Source of the DNA: Anaeramoeba flamelloides
Taxonomy: Eukaryota > Metamonada > Anaeramoebidae
NCBI GenBank assembly: GCA_027625915.1
Contig: JANTQA010000070.1
Coordinates: 8,251,001-8,315,000 of the forward strand
DNA length: 64,000 nt
Reading direction: 5' to 3'
In this document: positions 1-12,779 of the stretch, piece by piece
How the letters are laid out: each line of letters starts with the position of its first letter
Numbering within the stretch: the first letter of the stretch is position 1
Translations under genes and position numbers: made by a program
Notes under the pieces: model-generated
Seen by the model: the letters and a program-made list of their open reading frames with translations, nothing else
Database searches by the model: none
What the model was told of the DNA's origin: nothing

Positions 1-1446
1 ATTTGGAAAAATTTGAATAAGATATTTATAAAATTTGTATTTTTCAATCTAAATTAATCCAGATCTTGTAAAATAATTTTTGATATATGGTCTCTTATTC
101 AATAATATTTTTTATTTTATGTCTAGATTTTAAATAGTCAAAAATTAAAAAATAGTAAAAATTAAAAAAAAAAATCAATTATTAATCTGACTATAACTAT
201 TGACCAAATCATATAAATTTGTAAAAAAATACTTGTTGATTAAAATTTCATTGACAAAATTCGACAATGAAAAAAAATTATTATTTTATTTTATATTTTT
301 TTTATTTTTTTTTAAATTATTTAGAATCAAATTATTATATTGTTATTGAATGGTGATCAATAGATAAAACAAATTTTCTATCTGATACTATCATAATATC
401 TTATGAATCAACTTATTTTTTTAATATATTTTAGGTCATTTTAGGTGGAAAGAGCTACCAAAAAAATTTCCAGTAAATACTGATGTTTCAATCATTAAAA
501 CTCGAAAGTTTTTGATGTTTAGACAAACTTTTCAAAAAAAAAAAAAAAAATTTTTTTTTGACATAATTTGAAAAATAATAAAATCACAAAAAACATAAAA
601 AAATTTTTCAAATGTTGAAAATTTTTTTCCTGTTATTTTTTTAATGTTAGTACGTTTATCATTTTTAATTAAAAAATTTTCTTTCAAAGATAATTGTGAA
701 TAAATTCTATATCTTATAATTTTTTGATAATAGTAGAAATTAAAATTTTTGTTTCGAATGCAATTAGTATATTTGGGGTTCTAAGGGATATATATCTATA
801 GGTTTAGATATGTATATGTATTAGAAAATTTTTGGCAAAAATAATTTTTTTCTGATCATTAGTATTTTTCAAAAAAACTTCTTTTTGATCCAACTTTTAC
901 AAACTTTTTGAAACTAAAATCTAATAAAATGTGCATACTCATTATTTAAGTCACACCCTAATTTCATTTTTTTCAACTCTATTTATTTATGAACGAAAAA
1001 AGTTGAATGAATTATTTTCAAAATCATTTGACAAAAAAATGTTTTTACAGAAGTATCATGTCCTTTTTTTTACCTTTACGAGTTCTTTAACTGATATAAA
1101 AGTACTTTTTTTGTAATGCATGATCAGAATTCCATCGGAACACACATCCTTATAAAGTTGATCAAAAATATAAGAGTAAATTATTTGATTTTTGTATCTT
1201 AATAATCAATTGGGAAAAATTTTCACTTCACTTTCAGTTCGCTATTTTGACAAATGTAATTTCAAGTTCTGAAAAAAAAGGGATTCCGATTTGTGATCTC
1301 TTTTTCTTTGATTGGTCTCTTTTTGTTCATGTACATATTGGGTATACTTCGAGTCGAACTCACAGCTTGAAGTGAAAGTAATTTTTAATTGAAAAAACGA
1401 TCAGCCAATTGAAATTTGATTTAGTATAAATTACAAACCCCATTAT
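1..1446. other. Non-coding AT-rich left edge
   Basis: No convincing gene is seen. Positions 40-130 resemble 12688-12770 (shared core CTAAATTAATCCAG), so the first bases are probably part of a dispersed repeat cut by the window edge. Positions 1215-1390 are bounded by TTTTCACTTCACTTTC and an inverted GAAGTGAAAG, and resemble the palindromic centre of the transposon copy at 49277-49987. Confidence 0.5.
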
Positions 1447-1560
1447 TTAGTCAATTGTCTGTAAGCTCTTTTAAATTTCCGTTAACTTGAAAATGATAAA
1501 TTGTGAAAGAGAATTTGGTAGTTTGTTGTGTAATTTTTGAGAAAAAAACAATTAACTTAC

Positions 1561-2502
1561 ATTCCGAACATTCACATTTCCACAATTGTCAAAAAAGAAT
1601 TTGATTATTTCGAAATCCGAAGCATAATTTGAACTACAAAAAAGATGGAAAGGTGTGTTTCGATCTTTATCTAAAGCTAATAACGATGCGCCGTTGGAGT
1701 ATAAAAGTTCGAGAGTTGACAATTTGACCAAACTATTTGATACAGCATGGTGCATTACATTTCTCGCAAAGAGGTTACAATAATCGATTTTCACATTCCG
1801 ATCAAGAAAGATTTCAATGATTTGGTCAATCCTATTCGAGATCTTTTGGACAGCATACATCAATGCGTTTGTGTGGGATTTGTCAGGAAGGTTAACGTCC
1901 AAGTTTTTGAACTTGTTGAATAACAATTCAAACATCTCGGGTGTGGCATTCGTATTCCTTGACAGATGATGCAAGCAATTCCGGCTTTTACGATCACACC
2001 CGAGAAGATTACACTTCTTCTTCAAAAACGCTTCCAAGACACTTACACTTTGAGTTCTTCGGCATATCTGGTGGAAAGGTGTTAGCTGTTTTTTCCCATT
2101 TTTTGAATTCACTTTTACTTGTGATTCCAGAAATAATTGGAGAACCTCTTGGGAGTCAGGGAAGTTCTTACAAACAAAATAAAAAGAAGAAACTTTCTTT
2201 TTTGTGATTTTTAGATTTGGATCATAGCCTAACCGTAAAGATTCCTTGATTAAAGAGGGTTCCGGTCGGTACTTACATATTAGATGCAAATTGGTAACTT
2301 TTTGCATTGTTTCGCCATCTTTTGAAAAGTTTACCAAATGTAGGTTGTCTACTTCCTCTTTGTGAAGATATTTGATTATCTCTTTTGGTGTTTTTTTTTG
2401 AATAAATTTTTTCCTATCAAAAGGTTGGTTCATTATCAAAAAAATAAATCTTTCTATTTTAGTTTTTGAATTTGTCTTTGAATTTCTTTCCAAATTAGAC
2501 AT
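1561..2502 (-). CDS. Ankyrin-repeat protein, 5' exon (3' end uncertain)
   Basis: This exon encodes 314 residues beginning MSNLERNSK. The frame extends one TTG codon further, but the ATG at 2502 is the plausible start. From about residue 55 there are seven or so degenerate ankyrin repeats of 33-36 residues, recognised by motifs such as TPFHQIC, NCLHHLS, NALMYAV, NVMHHAV and NTPFHLFC at the turn/helix 1 position, each followed by a hydrophobic helix 2. Ankyrin stacks bind partner proteins; no catalytic domain is visible, so the role is unknown. The exon ends with AAT followed by GTAAGT at 1560, a good donor in phase 0. The open frame stops two codons into the intron, so the gene must continue toward lower coordinates. 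A short candidate last exon (about 1447-1464, ending SLQTID or TID and stop) follows an AAAAG acceptor. A long intron leading out of the window is equally possible. Confidence 0.75.
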
Positions 2503-2737
2503 CAAATCACTCGAAACACACGAAAGTTAAAATTAAGGTTTGTCTAACATCAAAATCAAAAAAACTGTTGTTTATTTTATCGATATTAAAGCTATAAACT
2601 TGAGGTTTAATTATTTGTCACCAAGTGAGATCTTACTGAGTTCAAAAAAATTGAAATTCAATGTTTTCCTTTACTTAGTCTTTCCTTAGATTAAGTTTAT
2701 GTGAGAAAATCTTTTTTATGAATTGATTTTTTTGACT

Positions 2738-3500
2738 TTAAGGGATTAGTGTCTACCAAGGGAGAATCCGATAATAAAAGTATGTTGTTATTGGGTGTAA
2801 ATCGAATTAGTGTGGCATGGTTCAAATGTCTCTAAAAAAATTGATCAGTCTAGTAATAATATTTGTTGATCACATCGATTAAAAATGATACTTTGTCTTG
2901 TTAAAAAATCCAAAGAATTTCTGAAAAAAAATCTGTATTTTATGACACAAATTTAAAGGTTGAATTATCAATATTCAGGCACCAAAGTAGTATAATAAAT
3001 TTCTTAAATTTGATGTCAAAATCTAGATTAGTTGCTAAAAAATTCAATTTTTCTTTGAAAAATTAAATGATTTACTTTATGGATTATTTTGACAAATTAT
3101 TTTTGATATATTATATATATATATTGATGTTCCAAAAATAGTGTTATAAAAAGGAAACAAAACTAACAATCTTTTGGGATTTTACTACCGATGATTATCG
3201 AGTTACTCTTTACATTAAAAAACTACAATAATTTATTGTTGAAGAAAAGTTATAATAGTTTTTTATTTTGAGCATTTAATACTATTATTTTGAGTTTCTG
3301 TCTTTCCGATTTGGAAAAGAAATTAAAAAAAGAATTTAAAAGATGATCTTTTTTATTGAAATCATTAGTAAAAAATGCAATAATTTATTGTTAAAGAAGA
3401 GTTATAATAGATTTTTTTAGATCAATAGAAACTATTTGAGCCATGAATTAAGATGCAATTTACACCCAATAACAACATACTTTAATTATAGAAGAATCTA
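2738..3500 (+). mobile_element. Family B element, copy 1 (inverted-repeat transposon, non-coding)
   Basis: The left end reads TTAAGGGATTAGTGTCTACC, followed by GTATGTTGTTATTGGGTGTA. The right end carries the inverse, TACACCCAATAACAACATAC. Homologous sequence occurs at 39725-40175 (same orientation), 30600-31445 and 34400-34735 (the last inverted). No frame is open through the element. It looks like an old non-autonomous DNA transposon. Confidence 0.7.
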
Positions 3501-6500
3501 TGATGAAAATAATCCAGTAAATCTGTTTTTTTTTATCCAAAAAAAGTGTTTGATGAACTCATGAAAGTAAACTCAAATGTTCTGTTTTATGAGAACTGGA
3601 ACCGAATACTGTGACCCTAAAAAAAAGTTATTTATCGATTATACGTTAAAGAGTCAAAAAATTAAAATTTAGAGTTTTTTTAAGGATATTGTCTAAAAAT
3701 CATTAATGAGAGTTTTGTATCGAAATGTGATAAATTCATGGATAGGGTTACTTATTTGCGAAACACCTTTTCAAAAAACAATATTTTTTTTTTTTGTGAA
3801 ACAACACTTGTTTGTAAATTACTTACTTGTTAACAAATAAACTTTTTTCAATGAAACCCTTATATTAAAAATGATTCATTTATACAAAAAAGTTCAACTT
3901 ATCATGTAAAAAGATTTTTTTAAGCCAATAAAGTACATGAAATAAAATTGTTTATTAAAAAATATAAAACTAATACAAAGATCTCTATATTTCTGATATT
4001 CAATTAACAACTAATCATGGAGAAATAAAACCAAAAAAAAAAAGACTTGGATATTAATTGTATCCTTATTTATTCGATTCAATAAATATAAGAGAAAGGT
4101 AAATAACAATAATTTTTTTGAATAAATCAAAATTTTTTTTAAATTTAGAGTAAAACAATCAAGTAAAAACAAATTCAGGGAATTATTTTGAAACTGAAAA
4201 GAAAAGAGTTGTTTTATAAAAAATCGGTTTCACCCCCACAAGATAAACCCCGAAAAAGAAAGATAAATTTCTATTTAATCTAATCGATCTATTAAAAAAA
4301 GAAATTATTCAACTTTTATCTTGATATTTCTAAAAAGTAAAATTTTCAAAACAAAGATAAGTTTTTCCATTATTCATATAAGAGTTGTGGTTATATTACT
4401 TTCTAAAGAAAAAGGCTTTTATAAAAATAAAATAGTAACTTTTTGGGAAGGAGGTACCTTTTACAATTAGTAAATATTTTTATTGTGAAAACAAACTGAA
4501 AAATAGTTTTTTTGAGTTTAACGAGATATTGAAAACTTTGAAACTAACCTACCTAACCTAATACCCTATATATGAAAAAGAACCAAAAGTTAAACCAATG
4601 TAGGATCTTTAATTTCTCATTTTTTGAACATTTTTTTTTCTTCAATTTTTCCATTTATTTAATTGGGTTTTGAATATAAAAATTTCTTTATGGGGAATTC
4701 TTGAAATTAATAGAAAAAAAAATCAAAAATATATAGGCTCTTTTTCAGTCAGAGGGGTACATTTTAATTTAAGAAATAGAATACATTCCATAAGTTTAAT
4801 TCATTATTCTTCTCAAATTAAAATGTGAATTTTTAGATCGTAATCATTTTTTCTTAATTTGTGATTTTTTTTTTGTTTTTTGCTTTTTGATTTTTTTTTT
4901 ACTTTTTTAAAATTTTTTACATTAAATTTGAAAAACAAAAATGTTTGTAACCCCAAATTAACATTAAGTAAAGTTAGGCTTTGTATGTTCTTTTAAAATT
5001 TATACATTTACAAGTGAAAAATATTATTGTCAACAATATTAATATCCTAAAGAAATTGAAAATTTTGCACGATAAATTCCAATGAAAAGGGCCCAAAAAT
5101 TTTTTTAATATTTTTTTTTTTTTGGAATTTTTAGGCTTTTCTTTTATGATTATCAGCTCTAATACAAAGTTTATTATTTCTTGTATTTATAAATAATATA
5201 AGTTTCGTTAGTATGTAAAATAGTGTGACTTTTTCATTTTTGTCTGTACCCTCTGAGCGAAATGGAGCTACATGGATGATTGAAATTTGAAACAAATATT
5301 TTTATTTGTGAAGACCAAACAAGAATTATCACCTTTCCATATAAATTTGTTAAAATCAAAAATGAAAAACAAAAAAAAAAAAAAAATGGTATATAATATA
5401 TTTTAGAGAATTATATTTCGGTACAATCTTATGGATTTGTATTAGAGCTAACAAGTGGATTTCCTTGTATTTATCACACTTATTCCTATTTTTTATTCTT
5501 TAACAAAACAGGATTTTTTCAATTATGTTTATAAAATTCTTTTTTTCAAATATTTTTATCAAATCAAGCTCCAAAAAGAATACTGCTTCAAAGATTAAAG
5601 AAAGAATATTGTATTCTCAAGATCACAAAATACTATAATTGATTCAACTGAGAGAAAAAGAAAAAAATTGTAAAAAATTTTAAACACGATGACCAATTTT
5701 ATTAAGTTATCAATTGAATTGGAAATAAATAAATATCAAATCGAACAAATATTTCTGATAAATTTATATTTTTCTGAAGAAGAATACAAAAAATATTCTA
5801 TTTTCTGAACTAAAACAAGGAATCTGATGAATTTAATGAAAATAAGATATTCAAAAATGATTTTTAGAAATTCCTTCGAAATCAAAAGTAATTTTTTTCT
5901 CAAAAATACTACACATCAAAAGTTTTTTCATGAAGAATTAAAAAAAAAAAACAAAGTATAGAAGAATTTATTGTACTAAATATTACAGAAAATATCAAGA
6001 AATAAAAGATTTTATAATTATTTCTTAATCTGTTTTTTCGTTTGTTAAATTTTAATACATTAATTAGTAGGTAAAATATTATACTAGGTAATATTCCATT
6101 GAGTGATTTTTTAAAAACATCAAGAATAGAGTTTCAGAAATGTTTTAAAGAATTGACTTTCTCAGAAATGCTGGAAAACTCAAAATTGGTAAAATGTGCG
6201 GATTCCCTTAAAATATCTCCAAGAAATTAAATTTTTTGCAATATATTTTCAAAACATTTTTAAAAAATTTATTCATTTACAAAAACTTTAAATGAGACAA
6301 CAAAACTCCAAACAAAGATTACCAAAATAAGATTATTTTTTCTCAACTATTTTTCGAATATTTGTTGTAACAAAACTACAAAAATATTTGTAAAAAAATT
6401 GATACTCTTGATTTTCTCAATTGATATAAAACAAGGAATTTATTTCTAATGAAATTGTACAGACAAAACTAGAAATCTTCTTGGGTATTGTTTTCAGGTT

Positions 6501-6684
6501 CTTTTAGATCTCAGAAAAACAAAATAAAATATACTTTAAAATCATTTTTTTACTTTTATTTTTTGGAACTGCAAACAAAAAGCAAAAACAAATTCTCCAC
6601 TAAAAGAATATCTCCCCAAAAAATTCAAAAACTAAAAACAAAAAGAAAATAAACAAAACAAAAAAAAAATTCTTAATTTATAAA
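3501..6684. other. Intergenic region upstream of the WD40-BAR-SH3 gene
   Basis: No coding exon is recognised. It holds the inverted-repeat element at 4733-5270. A further inverted pair, GCTCTAATACAAA at 5156 and TTTGTATTAGAGC at 5437, may mark a smaller nested element. The last 150 bases before the start codon at 6685 are A-rich on the plus strand, as expected for a 5' leader in such a genome. Confidence 0.5.
4733..5270. mobile_element. TA-flanked inverted-repeat element (Tc1/mariner-like ends)
   Basis: The left end reads TAGGCTCTTTTTCAGTCAGA then GGGGTACA. The right end, inverted, reads TAGCTCCATTTCGCTCAGAG then GGTACAG. Both termini abut TA, the target duplicated by Tc1/mariner elements. 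The ends resemble those of family A (TTTCAGTCAAAGGGG), so the two probably share a transposase. The 538 bp interior has no open frame; it is a non-autonomous derivative. Confidence 0.65.
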
Positions 6685-9410
6685 ATGACAGAAGACATTC
6701 CAGTAGTCAACCCATTAGGGACTTTTCAAGGTCACCTTTCTGGTATCAATGGTATTTCTCTTTATGAGTCTCATCTTTTTACTTGTTCAGATGACAAAAC
6801 TGTTAAAAAATGGACACTTGAAGGTGAAAATGTTCAACATTTCCAAGGACATAATGTAAGCCAAAAAAAAAGGAAAAAAACAACCCTTTTTCCAAATTAA
6901 TTTTTTTTTTTTCATAAAAAATCAAAAAAAATGAAAAAAAGACAAACACCAAAACCCAAAAACAACTTACAAAACCTTTAAATCAACATTCCAAATCTCA
7001 CAAAACTTTTCTTTTATCAAAAAAAAAAAAACAAATAACAAATAACAAATACAAAAAACAAAAAACAAATAACAAAAAGGCAAGAATTACTGGTATGAAA
7101 TTAGTAAATGAAATTTTGTATACTGGTTCACATGACAAGACGGCTATGAGCTGGTCACTGAGGACTGGTAAAGTTCTTAATGAGTTTATAGGACACGAGG
7201 ATAGGCTATCTTGTTTATTAGTCAAAGATGAAAGGATGTTTACGGGCTCTGCAGATCACACTGTCCGGGTTTGGGACACGCAGTCTGGGAATTGCCAGCA
7301 GATCTTTAGTGAACATACAGATCAAATCAGTGGGTTGGTGTATAAAAACAACACCCTCTTAACTTCTTCTGTGGACAAGACGATCAGGGTCTGGTCAACT
7401 GAGACTGGGCAATGTAAGAAGGTCTTAAGTGGGCACAAGTCGTGGATCTTGGCGCAATACTTTGACGATGTCAATGACTTGTTGTACACAGCGTCAAAGG
7501 ATGGGGAAATCAAGTGCTGGGATTTGAAAAGTTCTGAATGTGTCTCGTCTTTTAAGGCACACAAATTCGCAATTATCAAACTGGAGCTCCATAACAAATT
7601 AGTATATTCTGCGTCTTGGGACGGCACAATTGGCTGCATCGACATGACTCAAAATAAATTGGTGAGGTCTCTTGAGGGCCACGATGGGAAGGTTTCCACT
7701 TTTGGCATTTTCCAGAACAATTTATATTCTGGGGGAAGGGATCGTACTGTGCGTGTGTGGAATTTGAAAAACGGCAAGTGTGAGTATGTATATGTTGGCC
7801 ATCGTGGCGTTGTCCAAAACTTGTCCTTTACGGAAACTGAAATCTTTTCTGTCGGGTCTGACGGCAATCTAATCAAATGGCCCGCGATCAAAGCCATTGG
7901 CAAAAAGAAATCAAAAAGCACCAACCAGAACCGAAGTGAAAAGAAGAAACGAGCAAGAAGGATCAGATTTAAAACGAACAACCCTGACGAGAAGTTTGTG
8001 TACTATCTCTTTGATCAATACGACGACTTGGAACAGAAAATTGAAAGGGTCATCCAGTGTGGCGAACAGTTCACCAAGACGAACCTGACCAATTTAGATA
8101 AAGGCAACGAATTGTCAAAATCAATATTAACATTTGTGGAGTCAGAGCAAGAGTCCATTTGCCAACAATTCCCAGAGGACATAAATGATATTTACCAAAT
8201 ACCAATTGTTCCATTTTTATATAAATATGGGAATATCCGAGAGCAAATTGAAAAAAAAAGGAAAACTTTTCTTAAATTTATGAAATCAAAATTCTTACCA
8301 GAATTCCAACAATTCCAAAGCACGATCTTAAAGCAATTTAAAAAAAAAATTAATGATTATGATTTTGCAACAAAGGAATATTTCACTTTAAAAAATAACC
8401 CATTAAAAACTAAAAAGAAAAATAAAAAAAAGGATCAACAATCAGACGATTTGCTCGAAAAGGCGAAAAAGACCTTCGTTGAGAGCAAAAAGCAAATCGT
8501 CCAACAATTGGAAACAATCGAGACAACCGAAATGTTTAAATTGATAAATATCATTTGCCAATTCTTCCAAATACAAACGGAATATTATAGTGATTGCTAT
8601 GATTTAATTAATCAAATCGAGCCATTCACGGGCTTAATAATCTCCAAAATCGCGCTAAAGAGATCGCTAAGTGAGGCTTTAATGCTAAATGTCACCTGGC
8701 TCAAATACGCCGGAGATGAATCCTTACTTCAAAAGTCTAAAACACAAAATTTAATCAATGAACAAAAGTTAATCAATTTTTTTGACTTAGAGCAAGTCCT
8801 GCAATTAAAAAATAATCTCAATTCTTCCGCAAGCTTAGCAGTTTCCCTATTGCCCAACCGCTCAACAGAAGAAGACCAATTGTCATTCGAAAAAGACCAA
8901 TTAATACATGTCCTTGAAAAGGGCGAACATTATTCCCTTGGCATAATTGGCAATAAGCGTGGCAAGTTTTTAACAAATTCAGTTATTTTCGTTTCAGAAG
9001 AAACTGCTCAGAATTTGGGATACACTACAAAGGGATCTGATGAGAAAACCATGTCAAAAACCTTTTCTGGCTATTTCAATTCACATGAAAGTGATTCAGA
9101 ATACGATTCATTAAGAATGAGTGTAGACTCACAGTTTCGTGGATCATTAAGAGAAAGTTATTCCTTATTAGATAGCGAATTTAATGAGAAAAGTTTGTTA
9201 ACAAAAGACTCCTCAAATAAAATAAATTCTGAATTGAAAAATGATCAAAAATCTGAAAATGATAAAGATAATGATGACGAGGATGATGAAAAGACAAATG
9301 ATAAAAACAAATCAAAGAGTGGTAAAAAAAGTTCGAGTAATACAAGTAATGTGAGCAGTAATAGTAGTAGCAGCAGCAGCAGCAGCAGCTCAGATAATGA
9401 AGAGAATTAA
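6685..9410 (+). CDS. WD40-BAR-SH3 multidomain protein
   Basis: Two exons, 6685-6855 and 7080-9410, join in phase 0 across a 224 bp intron (donor GTAAGC, acceptor AAAAAG) to give 833 residues. The junction reads FQGHN then ARITGMKL, completing a WD repeat. Residues about 10-325 hold eight WD40 repeats (GH...SxDxTVRVW signatures, for example GHEDR...TVRVWD), a full propeller. Residues about 360-600 match the ACAP-type BAR fold: a basic helix KKRKTFLKFMKSKFLPEFQQ, then FQIQTEYYSDCYDLINQIEP near the end, corresponding to the ACAP region ending FFQQGYSLLHQLDPY. Residues about 640-700 form an SH3 domain (EEDQLSFEKDQLIHVLEKGE, then LGIIGNKRGKF). The last 60 residues are acidic and poly-Ser. Known roles of these families suggest a curved-membrane scaffold recruiting partners through SH3 and propeller. 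That role is inferred. Confidence 0.9.
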
Positions 9411-10704
9411 TTTTTCTTTTTTCAATGAATTATAGTTATTTATTTTAATTTTTATTTGGGTTAATTAAAAATTGAAAATTTTGCTTTTTTTTTTAATAGT
9501 CTTTTTTTTTTTCGTGTTATTAATTACAGACTGAGCCAAATACTCGAATAATTTCCCATTTAAATTTTTTTTTAATTTAACAGTAAAAAAACCTTAAATA
9601 ATTATTAGGCATTCACCATTTAACTTGTTTTACATTGAAAACAAATCTTTTAACTTTAATATTTCTCATTTTGAAAAAAAAATTATTTAAGGGAAGAGCG
9701 ATTACAGTGAAAAATAATTTTCTGAAATTGAAATAATATTTTTGAAATTTTTATGAGTACTTAATACTAATTAAAAACAAATCAAAAACCAACCTGTAAT
9801 TTGTGAGATTAATCACAAAAAACAATAATATTTTTTTAGAAATAAAGTCTAAAAGCGATACATTCAATTTCCAATTCAAATTTCTTTAGAAATATAATTT
9901 TGAAAAATATCTATGTTGGTTTGGAAGTCTCGCTTTTTTGCTTTCAGGGATCCTATAAGAGTTTTTTTTCATTTTTTTCTCTTCTACAAATAAGAGTATT
10001 TTTAACTCAAGAATGTTTGAAAATACACAGTTGGTCAAATTTTGAGAGTATTACAAAAGAACCACAAATTAGATTAAATCTCTTTAAATTGATTGTGAAC
10101 TTTAAGAAAACAATTTTTTTTAAACTGAAGAAATTTAATGCTTTGGAAATATAAATCAAGAAATGAGTAATTTTTTTTTAACATACAAACTTTCAAAAAA
10201 AATTCAAGGAAAAAAAAAATCAAGGTTAAATAACTAATATTTAAATATTAAAAAAATCAAAATAATTGTAACCAACAAAATCTCACCAATGGAGTAAATT
10301 AAAAATGCTTAAAATTATAAGCATTGGCCAACTATTTTATGTATTAGGAATTTCCTACTCTAATCTAAAAGATTTCAACACAAAAGATGTTTGGATAGCT
10401 CAAAAAGCTACAAAATTTTTAAAAATTAATTCGCATTCTCTGATAATAATTTATAAAACAGAGACAAAAATAGACTAAAGTCGGAATTTCAATATATAAA
10501 AGGAGGTTTAACTCAAAAATAAATTCGAAAATCTTCGTTTTGAACACTAATCTAAAAATTTAAAATTTTCAAAAAAAAGAAAACGAAACTATTAATTGGA
10601 AAGTAGAAAAATTAAAATTACTAAAGTTAAATCTTAACCAATTTAGAGAAAACTTCATAATATATAGTAAAAAAAGGCAAGAATATTTAAAAATAAATAT
10701 ATAT

Positions 10705-11290
10705 ATAAGGTATTTCCAAAAAAGTTGGGCATTTTTTTTTTACATTTCATAAAAAATAATCTTTGTTAGTGGTAGTATTCATTAATTGATGATATCAAAT
10801 TAAGTTTAATATCAATACCAATTGAATAAATGACCTAGGTATTTATTTTATTATAAGTTGGATGAAATATTTTCAAAAAATGAAAAATAAATAGCACTTT
10901 TTTTGGTAAAAAAAATGTACGGCCAATTTCATTAAAAAACTGGAAATATGGAAAGGGTACAAATGAATTTTAATACAATCATATACAGTTACATTTTTTC
11001 AATTCTATTTGAAAATTTGTTGTGATTAAACAAGTTATGAAAACGATTTTTTAATCAAAAAGAAAATAATAAACACCAATTTTACCACCTAAAAAATATT
11101 AGATAAAATTGAGATCAGAAAATTTAATATCTTTTATTTGTGTAATACAATACTAAGAAACAAATTGAATTATTATCAAGAATCGATAAATAGTAGTTAA
11201 TGATTTTGGATGTTTAAATGCTTTTTTGAATATTTAGTTTAAAAGATATATTTTAAAAAAAATTGCCCCACTTTATTGGAAATAGCTTAT
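10705..11290 (+). mobile_element. Family C element, copy 1 (TA-flanked, Tc1/mariner-like ends)
   Basis: The left end TAAGGTATTTCCAAAAAAGT is mirrored by a right end which, inverted, reads TAAGCTATTTCCAATAAAGT. The interior aligns with about 12780-13350 in the same orientation and with 25354-25950 inverted. On the minus strand a coding-like stretch (HISSFLMKLA, then FFYQKKCYLFF) matches copy 3 (HISIFFLKLA, then CFLQKKCNFLF), suggesting descent from a protein-coding element. This copy is interrupted and is not a gene. Confidence 0.7.
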
Positions 11291-11454
11291 ATATAAATAT
11301 AATAGTAATATATACAAATAACATATTTCATTGTAGAGTGTCCTCAATTGCCATTAAATTTCTATTTTTTTTTTTTTAATTTTTGAAATGAAAAAAAAAA
11401 TTAAATAAATTTTCTCTTGATTCCTCTATTAAAAAAACCTAACAAAAAACATTA

Positions 11455-12162
11455 TAAACTCTGTTTCAGTCAAAGGGACCCAATTGTTTTTTTCAAATAT
11501 CAATTATTTTATATAATTGACCTTTGAAGAACTAATAAGAAATAAACAGAATAATAGACCGCAAAGAATTGTTGGTATATGTCTGAAAGAAAACTAATTA
11601 ATCAATAATGTATTTTCTTGAAAATTGAAAAACTTAAATTCTTAGATCCCTATGGAGAAAAACAACAATTTTCGTTTTGAACTTCGACAGGTATTTGGAT
11701 AATAAATATGAAACATTTTTCACTTCATTTTTCATACTTTTTTCTTATACAAACCAAGCCCAAAACGAATTGTGTTGGTATTTGTGTTCTCTATTTCAAA
11801 AAGGAGATGAAAAAGAAGTGAAAATTTTAACTTGTATTAAACAAATATCAAGATCAAAGATCGAATTGAATTCCAATAGAAATCAATATGCTTTCTCAAC
11901 AATAATTTACATTGTTTCAATAACCTTGGAATAACACATTTTTACCAAGTGACTATTGATCTTGCTACAATAAAAAAAATTTGTAACTTAATGATGTTTT
12001 AAAAAAAAAACCGAAAAATAAAAATGTGCAAAAATGCGAAAAAATTATATCAATTTTCAAAAGCTCCAAAATAAAATTTTTCTTTCTAATGTCTATGCAA
12101 ATCCTTTAAACACATATATTTCATCCATTAGAAATGGGACCCTTTAATTGTAAAATAGTTTA
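11455..12162 (-). mobile_element. Family A element, copy 1 (708 bp, TA-flanked)
   Basis: It begins TAAACTCTGTTTCAGTCAAA and ends, inverted, TAAACTATTTTACAATTAAA. It is the reverse complement, with moderate divergence, of 49277-49987. The 85-codon ORF inside it (11677-11934) is not kept in the other copies and is not counted as a gene. A central palindromic segment (TTTTTCACTTCATTTTTCAT and its inverse) is missing from the shorter copy at 44408-44947. Confidence 0.8.
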
Positions 12163-12538
12163 GTTTACCCTAATTATTTTTTAGAGATAAATCACGAATC
12201 GCCTACTTATTTATTTTTTATCAGTTGAAATTACTCTAATAAAAATTGCTAAATTTATTTCAATCAATTTCAAATATATATTTTTAACCAAATTGGAAGA
12301 ATCATTATTAATAAATATTCTTTTTTTCTTTGACATAATTTCAATTAATATTGTTATAAGGGAAATTTTTTTTTTTTTTTGTTTTTTTATACTTAAAATT
12401 TTAATTTGAATGATTTTCTCAAATATCAATTTAATCAATAATAAAAAAAAAAACAATTGGGAAATAATTTCATTTGGAAAATTTCGAATAAAATCAATAA
12501 AAACTTTCTTAATAGATATGATATCAACTTGAAATTAA

Positions 12539-12561
12539 ATATATATATATATATATATATA
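12539..12561. repeat. (TA)n microsatellite
   Basis: About 11 uninterrupted AT dinucleotides. Confidence 0.9.
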
Positions 12562-12779
12562 ATAACGTTTAAAAATTATTTGATAATAAAACAAAATATT
12601 AATATTTCAAAATAAATTTGTTTTTTTTTGTTTTGAATTTTGAGGTTGAAAAAAACCTGATTAAAATCATTGTGAAAATTGAATTTTCCATCTAAATTAA
12701 TCCAGCTTTTTGAAAATAATTCATATATTAGTTTTCTTATTATTTAATATTGTTTATTTGATTTAATTTCCTTAAATTG

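Noticed and set aside
1340-1375. GAGTTCGACTC on the minus strand, like a tRNA T-loop
   Set aside because: No paired T stem, acceptor stem or anticodon arm can be drawn around it.
7095-7097. ATG at 7095 as the start of the WD40 protein
   Set aside because: It lies within a WD repeat; the upstream exon 6685-6855 completes the propeller and splices in phase.
7322-7981. Minus-strand ORFs opposite the WD40 region
   Set aside because: Shadows of the well-supported plus-strand WD40 repeats.
11677-11934. 85-codon ORF as a gene
   Set aside because: It lies inside family A copy 1 and is not kept in the other copies.
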